Of a DNA stretch of 64,000 nt, positions 1 to 12,100 are shown piece after piece. Origin of the DNA: Chondrosia reniformis (lineage: Eukaryota > Porifera > Demospongiae > Chondrillida > Chondrillidae); contig OX359193.1 of NCBI GenBank assembly GCA_947172415.1, positions 2,474,501 to 2,538,500 on the forward strand, in the 5' to 3' direction. The notes beneath the pieces are model-generated. The model was not told where the DNA came from. It saw only the letters and a program-made list of their open reading frames with translations, and made no database searches. Position 1 is the stretch's first letter; the number at the start of each line of letters is the position of its first letter. The position numbers and the translations under genes were made by a program.

Positions 1-1330
1 GGGCTGTTGTGAATCTGGCAAGATACCTCCATACTGCCAATGATCCACTCATAGCTGTTGTGGTTAAACACCAAAAGTGGCTGGAGTGCTCAAAGCAGAG
101 GAGGACTGTCTTGAAAGAAGCCAGATTGATACTGGGAAGCCACGGAATAGAACTAAAACCGGAAACGTGGCTAAAGACAGATCCCTCACAAAATAGTGTA
201 AGAGAATGGAGGAGAGTGGCACGTGAGCTCCGGGAGGCTCAGACTGAAAGGTTAAAAAGTAACCTAGCCGAAAAGTCTCACCAGGGCTCATACCACACAC
301 AAGTCACAAATAGGGAGTCTTATGTGTGGCTTTCTGAGGGGAAGACTCAGACCTCAAACTGAGGTTCTGATTCTTGCAGCCCAAGATGATGTGCTGCACA
401 CTAGGTGGTACGGAAATAGGATTCTGAGGAATTCTAGCCTCCTAGTGTGCAGAGAATGTGGGAAGGCTATGGAAACTGTCAAACACATAATAAACATATG
501 TGAGCCCAAGGGATTTTCTCTCTACAAAGAGAGGCATGACCGGGCAATACTGATTGTGTTGTGGAGATTGTTGAAAGAATATGGATTAAAGCAGGAAGAG
601 CCCTGGTACAAACTAGAAGCTAAACCATTCTATGAGAATAGGTCTGTCAAAATCTTGTGGGATCCTAGCATCCCTACAGATGAAGAAATGACAGAAAGAA
701 GGCCAGACTTAGTGGTTGAGGATCAGCTATGTAAGTCAATCTACATTATTGAGATGTCAGTTCCTACTGACAGCAATATTAATGGAAGATGGCAAGAGAA
801 GTTCCAAAAGTACCAGAAGCTGGCGGCTGATATGAGGAAACAATTTAGGGGCTACCGAATTAAGGTAGTCCCGATGATAATTGGTGCTTTGGGGACAGTG
901 GAGACACTCCTGGAAGACCTTAGGGGAATTCAAAAGCTGTCAAAAAGTGCAGTAGAAATGATGAGAGCCATGCAGAGAACTGTTCTCTATTCGGCTGTGA
1001 GGATATTGAGGCGACATCTATCTGTTGAGGGATTGGGGCCTGGACGGTAAGTAGTCCTGTCCCAGTCCTTGCCTGTCGACCTCTGGTAAGCAGTGGTGGA
1101 TTGGTGTATGGAGGTACTCCCTCCTATTATGACGGTCAACTTTGGCCCGACACGCCCCTGTCTGCTGCTGCCGGAAGGAGGCAAAGCCGAGGCTTCTGGC
1201 TAAACACCCGAAGAAGGGAAAACATAACTGACTCAGGAAGGTTGTTCAAGCCAGATACTCCTTGCCTTAGTAAACTAAGGCAAGAAGTAACAAGGTTCTC
1301 CGTTAAGGCTTTTGTTTCTAAAGCATGAAG
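1..1330 (+). mobile_element. R2-superclade LINE, copy 1 (3' part, cut by window edge)
   Basis: This is the 3' third of a non-LTR retrotransposon. The reading frame encodes the region after the reverse transcriptase: a CX2CX8HX4C zinc knuckle (starting CRECGKAMETVKH) and a restriction-like endonuclease with RRPDLVVED and IIEMSVP. This arrangement is typical of R2/R4/NeSL/Hero-type LINEs that cut DNA with a PD-(D/E)XK nuclease. The frame at 9-362 passes into the frame at 322-1050 through one extra A near 342-343, which the copies at 4.2 and 5.0 kb lack, so this copy is frameshifted. The coding part stops at 1050 and a 3' UTR of about 280 bp follows. The right boundary near 1330 is approximate because no other copy in the window keeps this 3' end. 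Family level is sure; clade within the R2 group is not. Confidence 0.85.
1261..1284 (+). other. Perfect 10-bp stem-loop in LINE 3' UTR
   Basis: CTTGCCTTAG, then a TAAA loop, then CTAAGGCAAG: a perfect 10-bp stem near the 3' end of LINE copy 1. R2-type reverse transcriptases recognise structured 3' UTR RNA when priming on the target, so a recognition role is possible. That role is inferred; only the hairpin is seen. Confidence 0.6.
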
Positions 1331-2826
1331 TCATTGATGTTTATACAATTGATTGTTAAAGAGTTTATAGCAATATATACTTACATAAAGAGTTTTGCAG
1401 AGATGTGGGACAGAAGATTCTTCAACTTATTTTTTATATGCTTTTGTATAAGGCAGCATGAAGTAAATACAATATAATATAATATAGCAATGAATAGTTA
1501 CAGCTGGCTTTTCTAACATATATAATGTCATGTATACAGTCACAGAATATGTTTAAATATATAGTTATATTAAGCATCAATATATGTACATTTCATGCAT
1601 TTGTGCATGCAAGGTACGAATGAGACCATATAATTGTAAGCAAACTATTTAGGTTTAAAATAAAAAATAAACCTGTTATATATGTTAATTAATTAAATTC
1701 GTCTTAAATATGTTCAGAGCTTTCTCATATACATATATAAAACACAGTCTGTCTGAAACCATTCAAACTCAGAGAGATCCTTGCCCAACTTCCTATATAT
1801 ATACATATAGTCATGCACTCTGCACATATTATTCCTTGCAGAGACATGCACATGATATTTTATGTTAACATTGTAAGTTTGTACCTGAAGTTTAACAGAT
1901 ATAAATGCAAATGTACGTAATATATATACGTATATATAGGATATTCTCTTTTGAATATCAATATTTAATTTAAAATTTATACGGTCATGCATGATGTATA
2001 TACAGTTCTTATTTTACTATTTACCCACATGAATATTCTCTTATACATAGGTGTACATAATATAAAGATCTATATTAGGATTCAAACCTGAAAGAATTTT
2101 AGGGTCTCTATAATGAAGGGTGCTATTTCCAGAAAGGACAGTCAGGCCAATACAGTGGAGCAGAGAATGATAAAGAGCAGAATTTTGTGTCCTTATCCAA
2201 AGCCCTCACTAAGTGTATATATAGTTCCTTTAACTGTACATGTAGAATAGATGTATGCAATATAGTTGAATACAACTGAAAATAATAAAATTATATACAG
2301 TCTATTCTTCATCATGAATATGAAGCTGCATGAAGGAATACATATTGTTCCAATCAATTGACTGCATGATAAACATGTATATAAAGCTCTTCAATAATAT
2401 AATTCATATATCATCACCACATAATAGGATAAACACAGTTATACAAGTTATACATGCAACAATTTTAATTAACTGAGTGGCTGTTGTCATATTCATTACC
2501 ATATCATATTAATTTACAATGCACAGATTTCTGTGGATCAAACAAGCTTAGGTTCTTTGCAAATGTGTCTACTGCAATGAGCAATGTCTTTATTGTTAGT
2601 CTCCTTATATACATACAAGCCACAAAACAATATTCAAACCTTTAATTCCACCATACTAAAAGTCATAAATCAAGAACAACAAATCGAAATTTCAAATGTA
2701 AAGATAGCTTATTGCTGGTTAGAACAATAAAAATCCCTATTTATTGGGTAATATAAGTTAAACAGTATAGAGCTATATATGTGGGAAGCACAATTCAAGT
2801 GTTTGCTTAATTATATATGTCTTCAG
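1331..2826. other. AT-rich gene-free stretch
   Basis: Strongly AT-rich, with many short TATATA/ACGTA motifs. Only short open frames occur and none matches a domain. I see no RNA gene and no clear repeat ends. Confidence 0.5.
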
Positions 2827-3156
2827 GAGTTGCAGTGGTTGAAAAATTTCAATCAAGATGCCATGCGTCCACACCTCTACAAGTGCTTTATGGAATCCAA
2901 CATTAGGCCTTTTCCTTCTCTAGGTAGGCCCCGAATTAAGGAGAGGTATCAAAAGTTCCTATCTTTGGAAAAAGTTTTTTGTCTTTGCCGCTTGTCTTGG
3001 GATAAGTATGATACCCTAAGAGGCCCTATGGTGCACTGTTCTAAATGCAAGGAATGGTATCATAGGCTTTGCTGTAACATCCCAAAGAAAACCATAGATA
3101 ATCCCACAAGCTCCTACATTTGCCCAATTTGCCTCAGCCATGACACACTGATTTGA
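2827..3156 (+). pseudogene. PHD-finger terminal exon, probably transposon-derived
   Basis: The sequence encodes about 109 residues after a good splice acceptor (TATGTCTTCAG at 2816-2826) and ends at TGA. It carries a PHD-like zinc finger: CLC, then MVHCSKCKEWYHRLC, then YICPIC. The part before the finger (MRPHLYKCF then RPFP) resembles the segment between a ULP1-type protease and a PHD finger in transposon-encoded proteins of cnidarians and sponges. No upstream exon with a protease core could be found, so this is either the last exon of a gene whose other exons were lost or an orphaned transposon exon. The finger is well supported; the transposon origin is an inference. Confidence 0.55.
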
Positions 3157-3435
3157 GATATGTATTAAATAAATTTTAAATTTACAAACTATATAGCTTA
3201 TTTAGATTGTATAACTTTGGCATACATGCATGCCTGAACTGTGTGAACAAGTAAGGCTGTATACTAATTGATTTATAAGTTAAAAATATTTTTAATGTGC
3301 ATGTGACACTTCGTCAAGACTACACACAAAGAGTAAGGTATAATCAGACTGAGTCTGTGATGTTGTAATTAGGCCCAACTTGATCGACATGAAGGGATCT
3401 TGAGGAATCATGAATACAACAAATCAACATACATA

Positions 3436-3912
3436 CCGTATTATCTCTAATATAAACCCGGGGCTTGTATTTTTTCAAACCCCTCTGAACCTGGGCTTTT
3501 ATTGGAGACTGGGTTTGTATAAGAGACTGGGCTTTTATTTTTTCAACCCTTCAATCATATTGGCGTCCATACCCTACCGTATCAGAAGTATACGCAGCTT
3601 GTACGTATTAAATCGTTACAATCTGAAACAGGTTCAGCCATACTAGCACATTCAAGATTAGTCGGTAGGACAGCGCTTTTACTTCATTAACAACTCGATC
3701 GATACTCGGTTAACACTCTCTACTCGCCTCGGTCTTGCTACACTACAAATATCTTCGCTTTGACACCTAAACTACATACTGGTGAAAGGCATCCCTTTCC
3801 AGAAATTGTTTGGGTTTTTTGGCTGGTACCGTATGCATAAGTAGTGTGTTAGTGGGCTTATATTGGGGACGGCTTGCATTAGAGATCTGGGCTTATATTA
3901 GAGATAATACAG
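3436..3912. mobile_element. MITE with TA target duplication
   Basis: Left end CCGTATTATCTCTAATATAA and right end (read inverted) CTGTATTATCTCTAATATAA form terminal inverted repeats of about 24 bp with two mismatches. TA flanks both sides (3434-3435 and 3913-3914), as for Tc1/mariner-type insertions. The interior repeats GGGCTT-TATT-like words and has no transposase. It is a non-autonomous element; the superfamily is inferred from the TA duplication only. Confidence 0.7.
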
Positions 3913-3914
3913 TA

Positions 3915-4243
3915 ATAGCCTCAGAAAAGAGTTCTCTATAATTAACATGTTCAAGCCCGGCTTATTTAACAGCTATTCAAAATTTGGATTGTGATCATTT
4001 GCCTTCTAGGCAATTGTAATCACCAAAAGGGAGGTGACTGTAGCCAACCCTTTATGCATGGACCAAAGTTGATATTTGTACTTTCATCATGTAGAGTAAA
4101 ATAAAATAATCAATCTAAAACAAATTCATAAATTCACTATAATTGAGCAAACTGCATGGTGATCCAGGCTATTACGTACATCAGATTCATCAGACTAGGC
4201 TAGACAGTTAAACTTAATTAGTTTATACAGTATTTTAGCTCAA
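3915..4243. other. Short gene-free spacer
   Basis: Spacer between the MITE and LINE copy 2. I see no open frame, RNA gene or repeat end in it. Confidence 0.4.
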
Positions 4244-5016
4244 CTTCCAAAACTGGACCGAATGGTGAGAAAGATCATGAGAAAGTACCAGTGTCATCAC
4301 TATAACTCTGCCATTGAGAGAGGGAACTTGCCTCGCTCTCAAGGTGGTAGAGGGCTCTGTAGTTTTCCTTTGGATCACGACAGGGCTGTTGTGAATCTGG
4401 CAAGATACCTCCATACTGCCAATGATCCACTCACAGCTGTTGTGGTTAAACACCAAAAGTGGCTGGAGTGCTCAAAGCAGAGGAGGACTGTCTTGAAAGA
4501 AGCCAGATTGATACTGGGAAGCCACGGAATAGAACTAGAACCGGAAACGTGGCTAAAGACAGATCCCTCACAAAATAGTGTTAGAGAATGGAGGAGAGTG
4601 GCACGTAAGCTCCGGGAGGCTCAGACTGAAAGGTTAAAAAGTAACCTAGCCGAAAAGTCTCACCAGGGCTCATACCACAGACAAGTCACAAATAGGGAGT
4701 CTTATGTGTGGTTTTCTGAGGGGAGACTCAGACCTCAAACTGAGGCTCTGATTCTCGCAGCCCATAATGATGTGCTGCACACTAGGTGGTACGGAAATAG
4801 GATTCTGAGGAATTCTAGCCTCCTGATGTGCAGAGAATGTGGCAAGGTTATGGAAACGGTCAAACACATACTAAACATGTGTGAGCCCAAGGGATTTTCT
4901 CTCTACAAAGAGAGGCATGACCGGGCAATACTGATAGTGTTGTGGATATTGTTGAAAGAATATGGATTCAAGCAGGAAGAGCCCTGGTACAAATTAGGAG
5001 CAAAACCAGTCTATGA
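4244..5016 (+). mobile_element. R2-superclade LINE, copy 2 (internal fragment)
   Basis: Nearly identical to the segment of copy 3 that starts at CTTCCAAAACTGGACCG. The frame opens at 4262 and is uninterrupted across the zone where copy 1 is frameshifted and copy 3 has a stop. It covers the thumb/linker region and the CCHC knuckle, then breaks off after CAGTCTATGA near 5016, before the endonuclease motifs. The next base starts what looks like the 5' UTR of copy 3, so the two lie end to end. The 5' truncation at 4243/4244 is typical of target-primed reverse transcription; the 3' loss is not and suggests later insertion or recombination. Confidence 0.85.
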
Positions 5017-8000
5017 CAAGTCGTGGGAATTGGAGGCTGTGGTTCCGAGCTGACAAGAGGATGGGTATTGTCCAGTTCAACCCCCCGACACAGCAGGGTG
5101 CTTAGCCCCTCATGTGGCATCCTGTGGCTAAATCATCTTCTCTGTCAGCATGGGCTAACCCCCCGTCTGGCAGCTTCACTGGGTTACATTGCGCCATGAG
5201 AATGACAATTTTCAAGACAGGCTGTGGCCTAGGTGCACCAGTGGTGAAGAAAACCCTGGGTCAACCAGAATAGGTGATTCCACTGGTGCCTCACAGGTAG
5301 ATGTACCTGAATGTAATAGCCTTTCTTCGGTCCCCATGACGGGCCAACCAGCCCTATGGACCGAGGAAATGGTTAGGGCACTAATTGATTGCTATGAGCG
5401 ATCTGAACCCAAAAGAGGTGGCTATCAGAAGCGTTTAGAGCGGGAATGGCTGAGCAAATACCCACATTTGCCTCAGACCGGTCGAACCCTTGCCTTCCAA
5501 GCCAAAAGGAACTTGGTAGGAGACGGAGTACTGCAAGTAACTGGTAGCCGAGATTTAGATTTGGTTAATGATGCACCGCAAGGTGCCTCTAGAAGGAGAA
5601 GGATCCAAGGGGTGATCTGGAACCTTCAGAGGGATAATATCCTCATGGAGCTCTACCGAGAAAGTAAGCCCATGGAAAAGGGGTATGCCGAGCGGTTGTA
5701 CCAGGCTTGGAATGCTAAAATGCCATACCATAAAACCACAAAGGTAGCGCTAACTACGAGAATTAGTAGAATCCGAAGAGGTCAAGGTCTCTCAAGACTA
5801 AACCTTGCGGAACCTGACTCTTGTGGTTTAGCCACCCTAACTGAGACTGTGGAGGAAGGTGTGGGAGCCCAGGGGCAGGGGGAGCTTCACCAAGTTCTGG
5901 CTGTGACTGAATAAATTGGTGAGCTGCCTGCAGCCCCTGTTGAAACTCCTACAAATGATCATCCTAGTCCCAGGACAAGTGGCAATGATCATCTGATGCA
6001 ACTTTTAGGCATAGCAAAAGATGCCTGTCTCCGAAAGAAACCTGGAGCTTTCTCTGCTAGAAAACCCTGAGGGGCAGTGCGGTTCAACCATGTTGATACG
6101 GCACTGCTTCAGGAGGAAATGATTGGGTGGAGAAAGAGTGGCAGGAAGGCCCTAGGTCGGCCTGGCACCTGAACTGCCTAGTCTACTCTGTTGCTATGGC
6201 TGTGAGGGGAAAAACAACCTACGAATCGCAGCCATGCAACCAGGGAAGGAAATCAGACAATCAAAAGAGTAGTAAGAGACAGGAAGGTCACATAAGTGAC
6301 AGGAAGGCCAAAGGCCTTAGGTTTAGAAGACTGCTTGCCTGGTTGTATGTGGAAATAGTGCGTCAACAGAATAATAATCCTATGACCAAACGCCAGAAAG
6401 TACTCCGAAGAAAGCTTAGGAGGGAGTTCCATTCATTAAACCTGAATGTGCTGATTAGAGCTCGGGAACAGACACTGGGGAAACTCAGGGTCTGGACCCT
6501 ACAAGAGCGAAGATCGGCTGAACGCAGGAAATTCCAAGAACAAAACCACCTTTGGAATACCCAAAGGAAGTTCCGGATGAATGGCAATGTTCCAACCTCC
6601 AATGAAGCTCCCTCAATTGAGGTAGTAAGAGACTTTTGGACAAAGATTGTAGGTACTGTTGGTAAGGTCAACAAAGACGACCCAGGGCTGAAAAAATGGC
6701 TAAAGGAAACCAAAAAGAGGGTGGGTAGAACCTCCTCTGAAGGTCCCGATAGCATTGATGAGACCAAACTGAGGAAAGCCTTGAAAAAGGCAAAAAGCTG
6801 GTCAGCCCCTGGGCCGGATGGCATCCACACTTTTTGGTGGAAAGCACTCCCCTCTGCACAGTCTTGGCAGATGTACTACGGAGGGTGGTGAGCGGAGATC
6901 TGTCAGTCCCAGACTGGCTTACAAGGGGTCGCACTCTACTCATCCCCAAAAAGGGTGACCCGAAAAGTGCGGCCAACTATCGACCTATTGCATGTCTCAA
7001 CACAATGTACAAGGCTGTCACAGCATACATTGCATCAGAATTACTCACTTACACCTACACTAATGATCTTTTACCTATGGCTCAACGAGCCATGAGAAAA
7101 GGGAGGTGGGGCTGTGTGGACTGTCTACTGCTGGATCAATCAATCGGTCTAGATGCCAAAATTATGGGCAAGCCACTTAGTGTGGCATGGATCGATTATG
7201 AGAAGGCATATGACAGAGTCCCTCACAAGTGGGTGATGAAGGTGCTAAAAACCATCAAGTGCCCAGGTTGGATCCAGAGGTCTATAGAGCTCTTCTCCAA
7301 ACACTGGGCTCCTGTGCTTGAGTTGAGGACCGCGGGGAAGGTGGTTAGGAGCACCCCTGTTAAATATAACAGGGGACTCTTCCAAGGAGACTCCTTATCG
7401 CCACTCCTCTTTTGTCTGGCCATAGCTCCCATATCCCAAGTTCTTACCAGAACCAAGGGATATACCCTCTGGCATAATGGGGAAAGGAACACCATGTCAC
7501 ACTTGCTGTACATGGATGACCTTAAGATATATGCTGGAGGGCCTGATAAACTCAGGGAAGCCATGGAATGTGTGGAGAAAACCTCAAATGCCATTGGCAT
7601 GAGGTTTGGAGTGAGAAAGTGTGGAACAGCTCACATGCAAAAGGGGAAAGTTCTGGCTGGCCCAGACAACCCTGAACGCAGTGATGAATCCCTAAGGAGC
7701 CTTGAAAAAGGTACTACTTATAAGTACCTAGGGCTAGAACAACTGTTTGAGGTAGATGACAGCAAGGTCAAAGCTTGCTTGATCAATGAATTGAGGAGGA
7801 GACTCCACAAAGTGTGGAGCTCTCACCTCAATGGTAAGAATGCTGCAGAAGCCTCTAACATGTTGTGTGCCTCTCTATTGAGATACTCTTACCCAGTTTT
7901 GAAGTGGACTCAAAGTGAGCTTCCAAAACTGGACCGAATGGTGAGAAAGATCATGAGAAAGTACCAGTGTCATCACTATAACTCTGCCATTGAAAGAGTG

Positions 8001-8817
8001 AATTTGCCTCGCTCTCAAGGTGGTAGAGGGCTCTGTAGTTTTCCTTTGGATCACGACAGGGCTGTTGTGAATCTGGCAAGATACCTCCATACTGCCAATG
8101 ATCCACTCATAGCTGTTGTGGTTAAACACCAAAAGTGGCTGGAGTGCTCAAAGCAGAGGAGGACTGTCTTGAAAGAAGCCAGATTGATACTGAGAAGCCA
8201 CGGAATAGAACTAGAACCGGAAATGTGGCTGAAGACAGATCCCTCACAAAATTGTGTAAGAGAATGGAGGAGAGTGGCACGTGAGCTCCGGGAGGCTCAG
8301 ACTGAAAGGTTAAAAAGTAACCTAGCCGAAAAGTCTCACCAGGGCTCATACCACAGACAAGTCACAAATAGGGAGTCTTATGTGTGACTTTCTGAGGGGA
8401 GATTCAGACCTCAAACTGAGGCTCTGATTCTCGCAGCCCAAGATGATGTGCTGAACACTAGGTGGTACCAAAATAGGATTCTGAAGAATTCTAGCCTCCT
8501 AATGTGCAGAGAATGTGGCAAGGCTATGGAAACGGTCAAACACATACTAAACATGTGTGAGCCCAAGGGATTTTCTCTCTACAAAGAGAGACATGACCGG
8601 GCAATACTGATAGTGTTGTGGAGACTGTTGAAAGAATATGGATTTAAGCAGGAAGAGCCCTGGTACAAACTAGAAGCAAAACCAGTCTATGAGAATAGGG
8701 CTGTCAAAATCTTGTGGGATCCTAGTATCCCTACAGATGAAGAAATGACAGAAAGGAGGCCAGACTTAGTGGTTGAGGATCGGCTATGTAAGTCCATCTT
8801 CATTATTGAGATGTCAA
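5017..8817 (+). mobile_element. R2-superclade LINE, copy 3 (longest, about 3.8 kb)
   Basis: The most complete copy, with a probable 5' UTR, an N-terminal DNA-binding segment, a full reverse transcriptase, the CCHC knuckle and the start of the endonuclease. Homology to copy 1 ends abruptly after GAGATGTCA at 8817, so the last part of the nuclease and the 3' UTR are missing. The reading frame carries a TAA at 5912, a frame change between the N-terminal and RT segments, another near 6840-6880 and a TGA at 8385. The copy is therefore dead but young. It lies downstream of, and opposite in strand to, the collagen exons. Confidence 0.88.
5189..5914 (+). pseudogene. LINE N-terminal ORF with two Myb/SANT-like repeats
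   Basis: About 241 residues. Two related segments, one starting WTEEMVRALIDCYE and one with NILMELYRESKP, share the pattern W/L..L...Y..S.P...GY..RL...W, which resembles tandem Myb/SANT-type helices. R2-type LINEs use N-terminal zinc-finger and Myb domains to bind target DNA, so a target-binding role is likely. The TAA at 5912 is probably a nonsense change because the same frame stays open and protein-like for about 50 more codons. The ATG at 5189 is the first in frame, but the true start could lie upstream. Confidence 0.65.
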
Positions 8818-8843
8818 GAATAATAGGGGGACTGTTCAAATAA
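6127..8843 (+). pseudogene. LINE reverse transcriptase / REL-endonuclease ORF (broken)
   Basis: Reverse transcriptase motifs appear in order: APGPDGIH, LIPKKGDP..YRPI, VAWIDYEKAYDRVPH, GLFQGDSLSPLLF and the catalytic LLYMDD at about 7503-7520. The CCHC knuckle starts near 8500 and RRPDLVVED near 8758. The frame of 6127-6891 changes to the frame of 6834-8843 by an indel around 6840-6880. A TGG-to-TGA change at 8385-8387 interrupts the second part; copies 1 and 2 have TGG there. It would make target-primed DNA copies of its own RNA if intact. The last 25 bases before 8843 are host sequence. Confidence 0.85.
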
Positions 8844-9165
8844 TGACATTTGGTGGATTTTACTGACAAGACAGTTATTCTCCTACATATGTTTGGTGTA
8901 GTTTGACAGTTTGAAATATTAGCAGATTCTTAAGACTCTCAATCCACAAATATAAATTCAATGCCAAAATTTACGGCTATACGGTATATCAACTGCTTAG
9001 CAATGGTACATACAATATGATAAGGTACATGTACTGTACATATTGATGTCAACCATGTCATTAAGAAATTATGAAGTATTTTAGATGATTATTATACAAG
9101 ACAATTCTGACTGTACAGGATTTCAGTATTATAGTCCTTATACAAAAGATCACACACGTACATAC
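8818..9165. other. Gene-free spacer where collagen 3' exons would be expected
   Basis: No Gly-X-Y frame, RNA gene or repeat end is visible between the truncated LINE and the last collagen exon. That exon ends in a functional-looking donor, so further exons should lie downstream (leftward), but none is seen here. Confidence 0.4.
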
Positions 9166-12100
9166 CTGTAAGCCCTTATGACCCTTTTCTCCTTCATCTC
9201 CCTTCTCACCATAGAGTCCCTGAAACAGAAAGCAATGATAAGATCTCTTAAATAATCAGGACCCATCTGTTGAGCACTGAGATCTCACATTGTCGCCACG
9301 TGGTCCCACTCCTCCTTTGTTTCCAACTGGACCAGGTGGTCCCTAAGGAACAGCATAGAAAATAATATTAAACGTGGACTGGTTTAACTTTCTTGGGGTG
9401 CAAACACAAATGTTGACATCCTCAATGACCAACAAATTCCTTGTTATATCAATATTAAAGCACCATATATCTATTACAATGACGTTTAGTAACTAAAAGC
9501 ATCTATCATTTATATTTATACAAGTTAGTACTGCATACATACAATAACAAATATAAATGTACAGAGAGTGGTTGGAGCTTGTTGTACCATCTGCTGGTGA
9601 TGATGTCACATGTGAGGGTCGCACTACTTACAGTTCCACCTGGGACTCCGGGTGGACCATTATGTCCAGGCAGGCCAGGTGAACCCTACATAACGGCATT
9701 CATTGACTAGACATATCAGCAACTTGAATAAGCAACAATATGACTTTGATGTACGTACAGTAATCAAATGGGATTGCAATTTAACCAAATTAAAGGTGCT
9801 TACGGAGTAAAACATTGTGGTTAAAAGAATATGAGATAAAGGAAAGGTGTACAGACTGGTATACAGAATTACTGAGATGTCAAATCAATGTGTGTCGTAA
9901 TCTAGATAGGGGCCAAACTTGTAATCTAGCATTCTTTATACATATGCATTCAATTCCTGATATACGGCATATATGACAGTCAAAATTGAGGGAAGCATTG
10001 CTGTGTGGTTGTGTATTCAATTGCAGAAAACACATGGCTTAAACTGAATTTTATCAGGACTGGTATGATTCAGAGTGAAAGCAGTAGAAGTGGATGGATT
10101 GCGGGAATGACCAATAAATAAGATGGTACATCTTTTGATTCTTTGAGCATCTAAAAACACAGTTTGGCTTGATAAATCTTTTGGTCAAATGTAGACGTTC
10201 AAAGAATTGAAAGATGTACCATCTAAAAGATAAGTTCGACGCAGTTAGAAGAAATTCTTACTCTATTATCAATAAATAAGGCTTCACTATATTACACACT
10301 CTGTCATATACGTACGTAAGATTAATTAAGGGTAATGACTAGATATTCAATGCTCCTAAAATTTGGGGCTCTAAAGAGATTATCAATATGTATGAGTGTT
10401 CCCTTACGTGACGTCCATTTTCTCCAGCATCACCTTCCGATCCTTTATCACCTCTCTCACCTCTACTACCCACTTCACCAGCCTCACCCTGATCCCCTTT
10501 CTTCCCTACAGCAGTATATAATTAGCATGCTTATCCAGGTTGCTATTGATTGTATAACTATTGTATAAAAATATAAAAAATGGCCGACCACACCGGTGTG
10601 ATCTAGATCTAATCTCTCGATTTAGCTCCAAATTTCAGTCTGTGCGATTCAGCCCAATTAGCTTGGACATGCTGATGAAGACCTCCAGGTCAAAACGTTC
10701 AATTTGTTTTTAAATACAATTGTTGCTGAGTCTCAATAAATTAGTATACTCATTGTATAACTAGTAAGTTAGCTTGAGGAATTATTATCTGTCTAGCCAT
10801 GAATTTTATTTAAGAAGAAAACTTTGCTTCTTTCAACCTTGGCTTACTCTGTGTCAAATATACAATTGCCATCATTTAAGTACTTTGAAACTTGCTTAAA
10901 CATTTCTTTAAATTGAACTTTTTCAGTTTTACAAAAGTGAGTTTGGATAAAAATGGCATTCACTTTCTGTGGAATGCGACCCACCGGTGGTCCTCTTTTA
11001 CCATGATGTCCGGGAAGTCCTCGGGGACCAGGTGGGCCCTACGGAATACAATAGTCACTGAGACAGTTCTCCTATGTATGTCCATTTCGCATTCTGACTC
11101 ACCCTAAATCCAGGGAGGCCCACAAACCCCGGCAGTCCAGGGAGACCAGGGGGGCTCTAAAGTCAAAGAAGAGGTACCTGTTTCAAATAGCTGTTGTTTT
11201 ATGCAATCAGTTCCATATAAGTACATATTAACTTACCACATAGCAGGAAAATTTGGTAGGAATTTTAATTTGATGGTTTGACGGTCTCCCGGATAACCAC
11301 CAAATTTAAATCAGTCAATATTTGCATTGGTATAAAACAAAGTTACAGCTGGCTACTGTGATAACCAGACCCAGTGGCAGCATACATGACCATTGTTGAC
11401 TGGATGATGTCACAACCTTGAGCTACACAACTGGTTTGTTCAAATTTAAATTCTGCCAACTATTAAATAAACCCAGTTTGAACCCAAACCGTCAAATTTA
11501 AATGCTATCAAATTTTCCAGCAATACAGTATTAGATAGCCTACGTGTGTCGTAGGTTGCTTAACTAATAATGTACTACACCCAGTCATATCTTAAAACAT
11601 TAATGTTCCACATATTACTGTATTAATTACTAATTGCTTGAACAGCAGTATATACAGAAAGTTGAAAGAAAGGAATCACATTCATTAAAAATACTAACGA
11701 ACATATGTTTCAAATATAGAAATCACTTAAACAGTAGAGTAACTAGATTGGATGTTGTTAGGCCAATCATGGCTATAATACAATGTTTCAGTTGCTGCTT
11801 TCACCAGACACATGTATATATTCTATTGTATCATAATGTCATTTGTCAAACATCAATAACAATGTACGTATGTAGCAGAGAAACATAAGAAGTTCTTACT
11901 TGTGGTCCAGGAGGCCCTCGGGGTCCTGTCTCACCAACTAATCCCTACATAGGCACATAAAGAATATAACAGTTGTTGGTAAATATACTCATATTCATTT
12001 ACCTGTTCACAACACCTCACCTATCTACCTGTTCTCAACACCTCACCTATCTACCTGTTCACAACACCTCACCTATCTACCTGTTCACAACACCTCACCT

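Noticed and set aside
1281..1306. LINE 3' UTR segment GTAACAAGGTT-TCCGT resembling the 3' end of 18S rRNA
   Set aside because: Only about 11 consecutive bases match and the flanks do not; no insertion into rDNA is visible. Chance similarity is likely.
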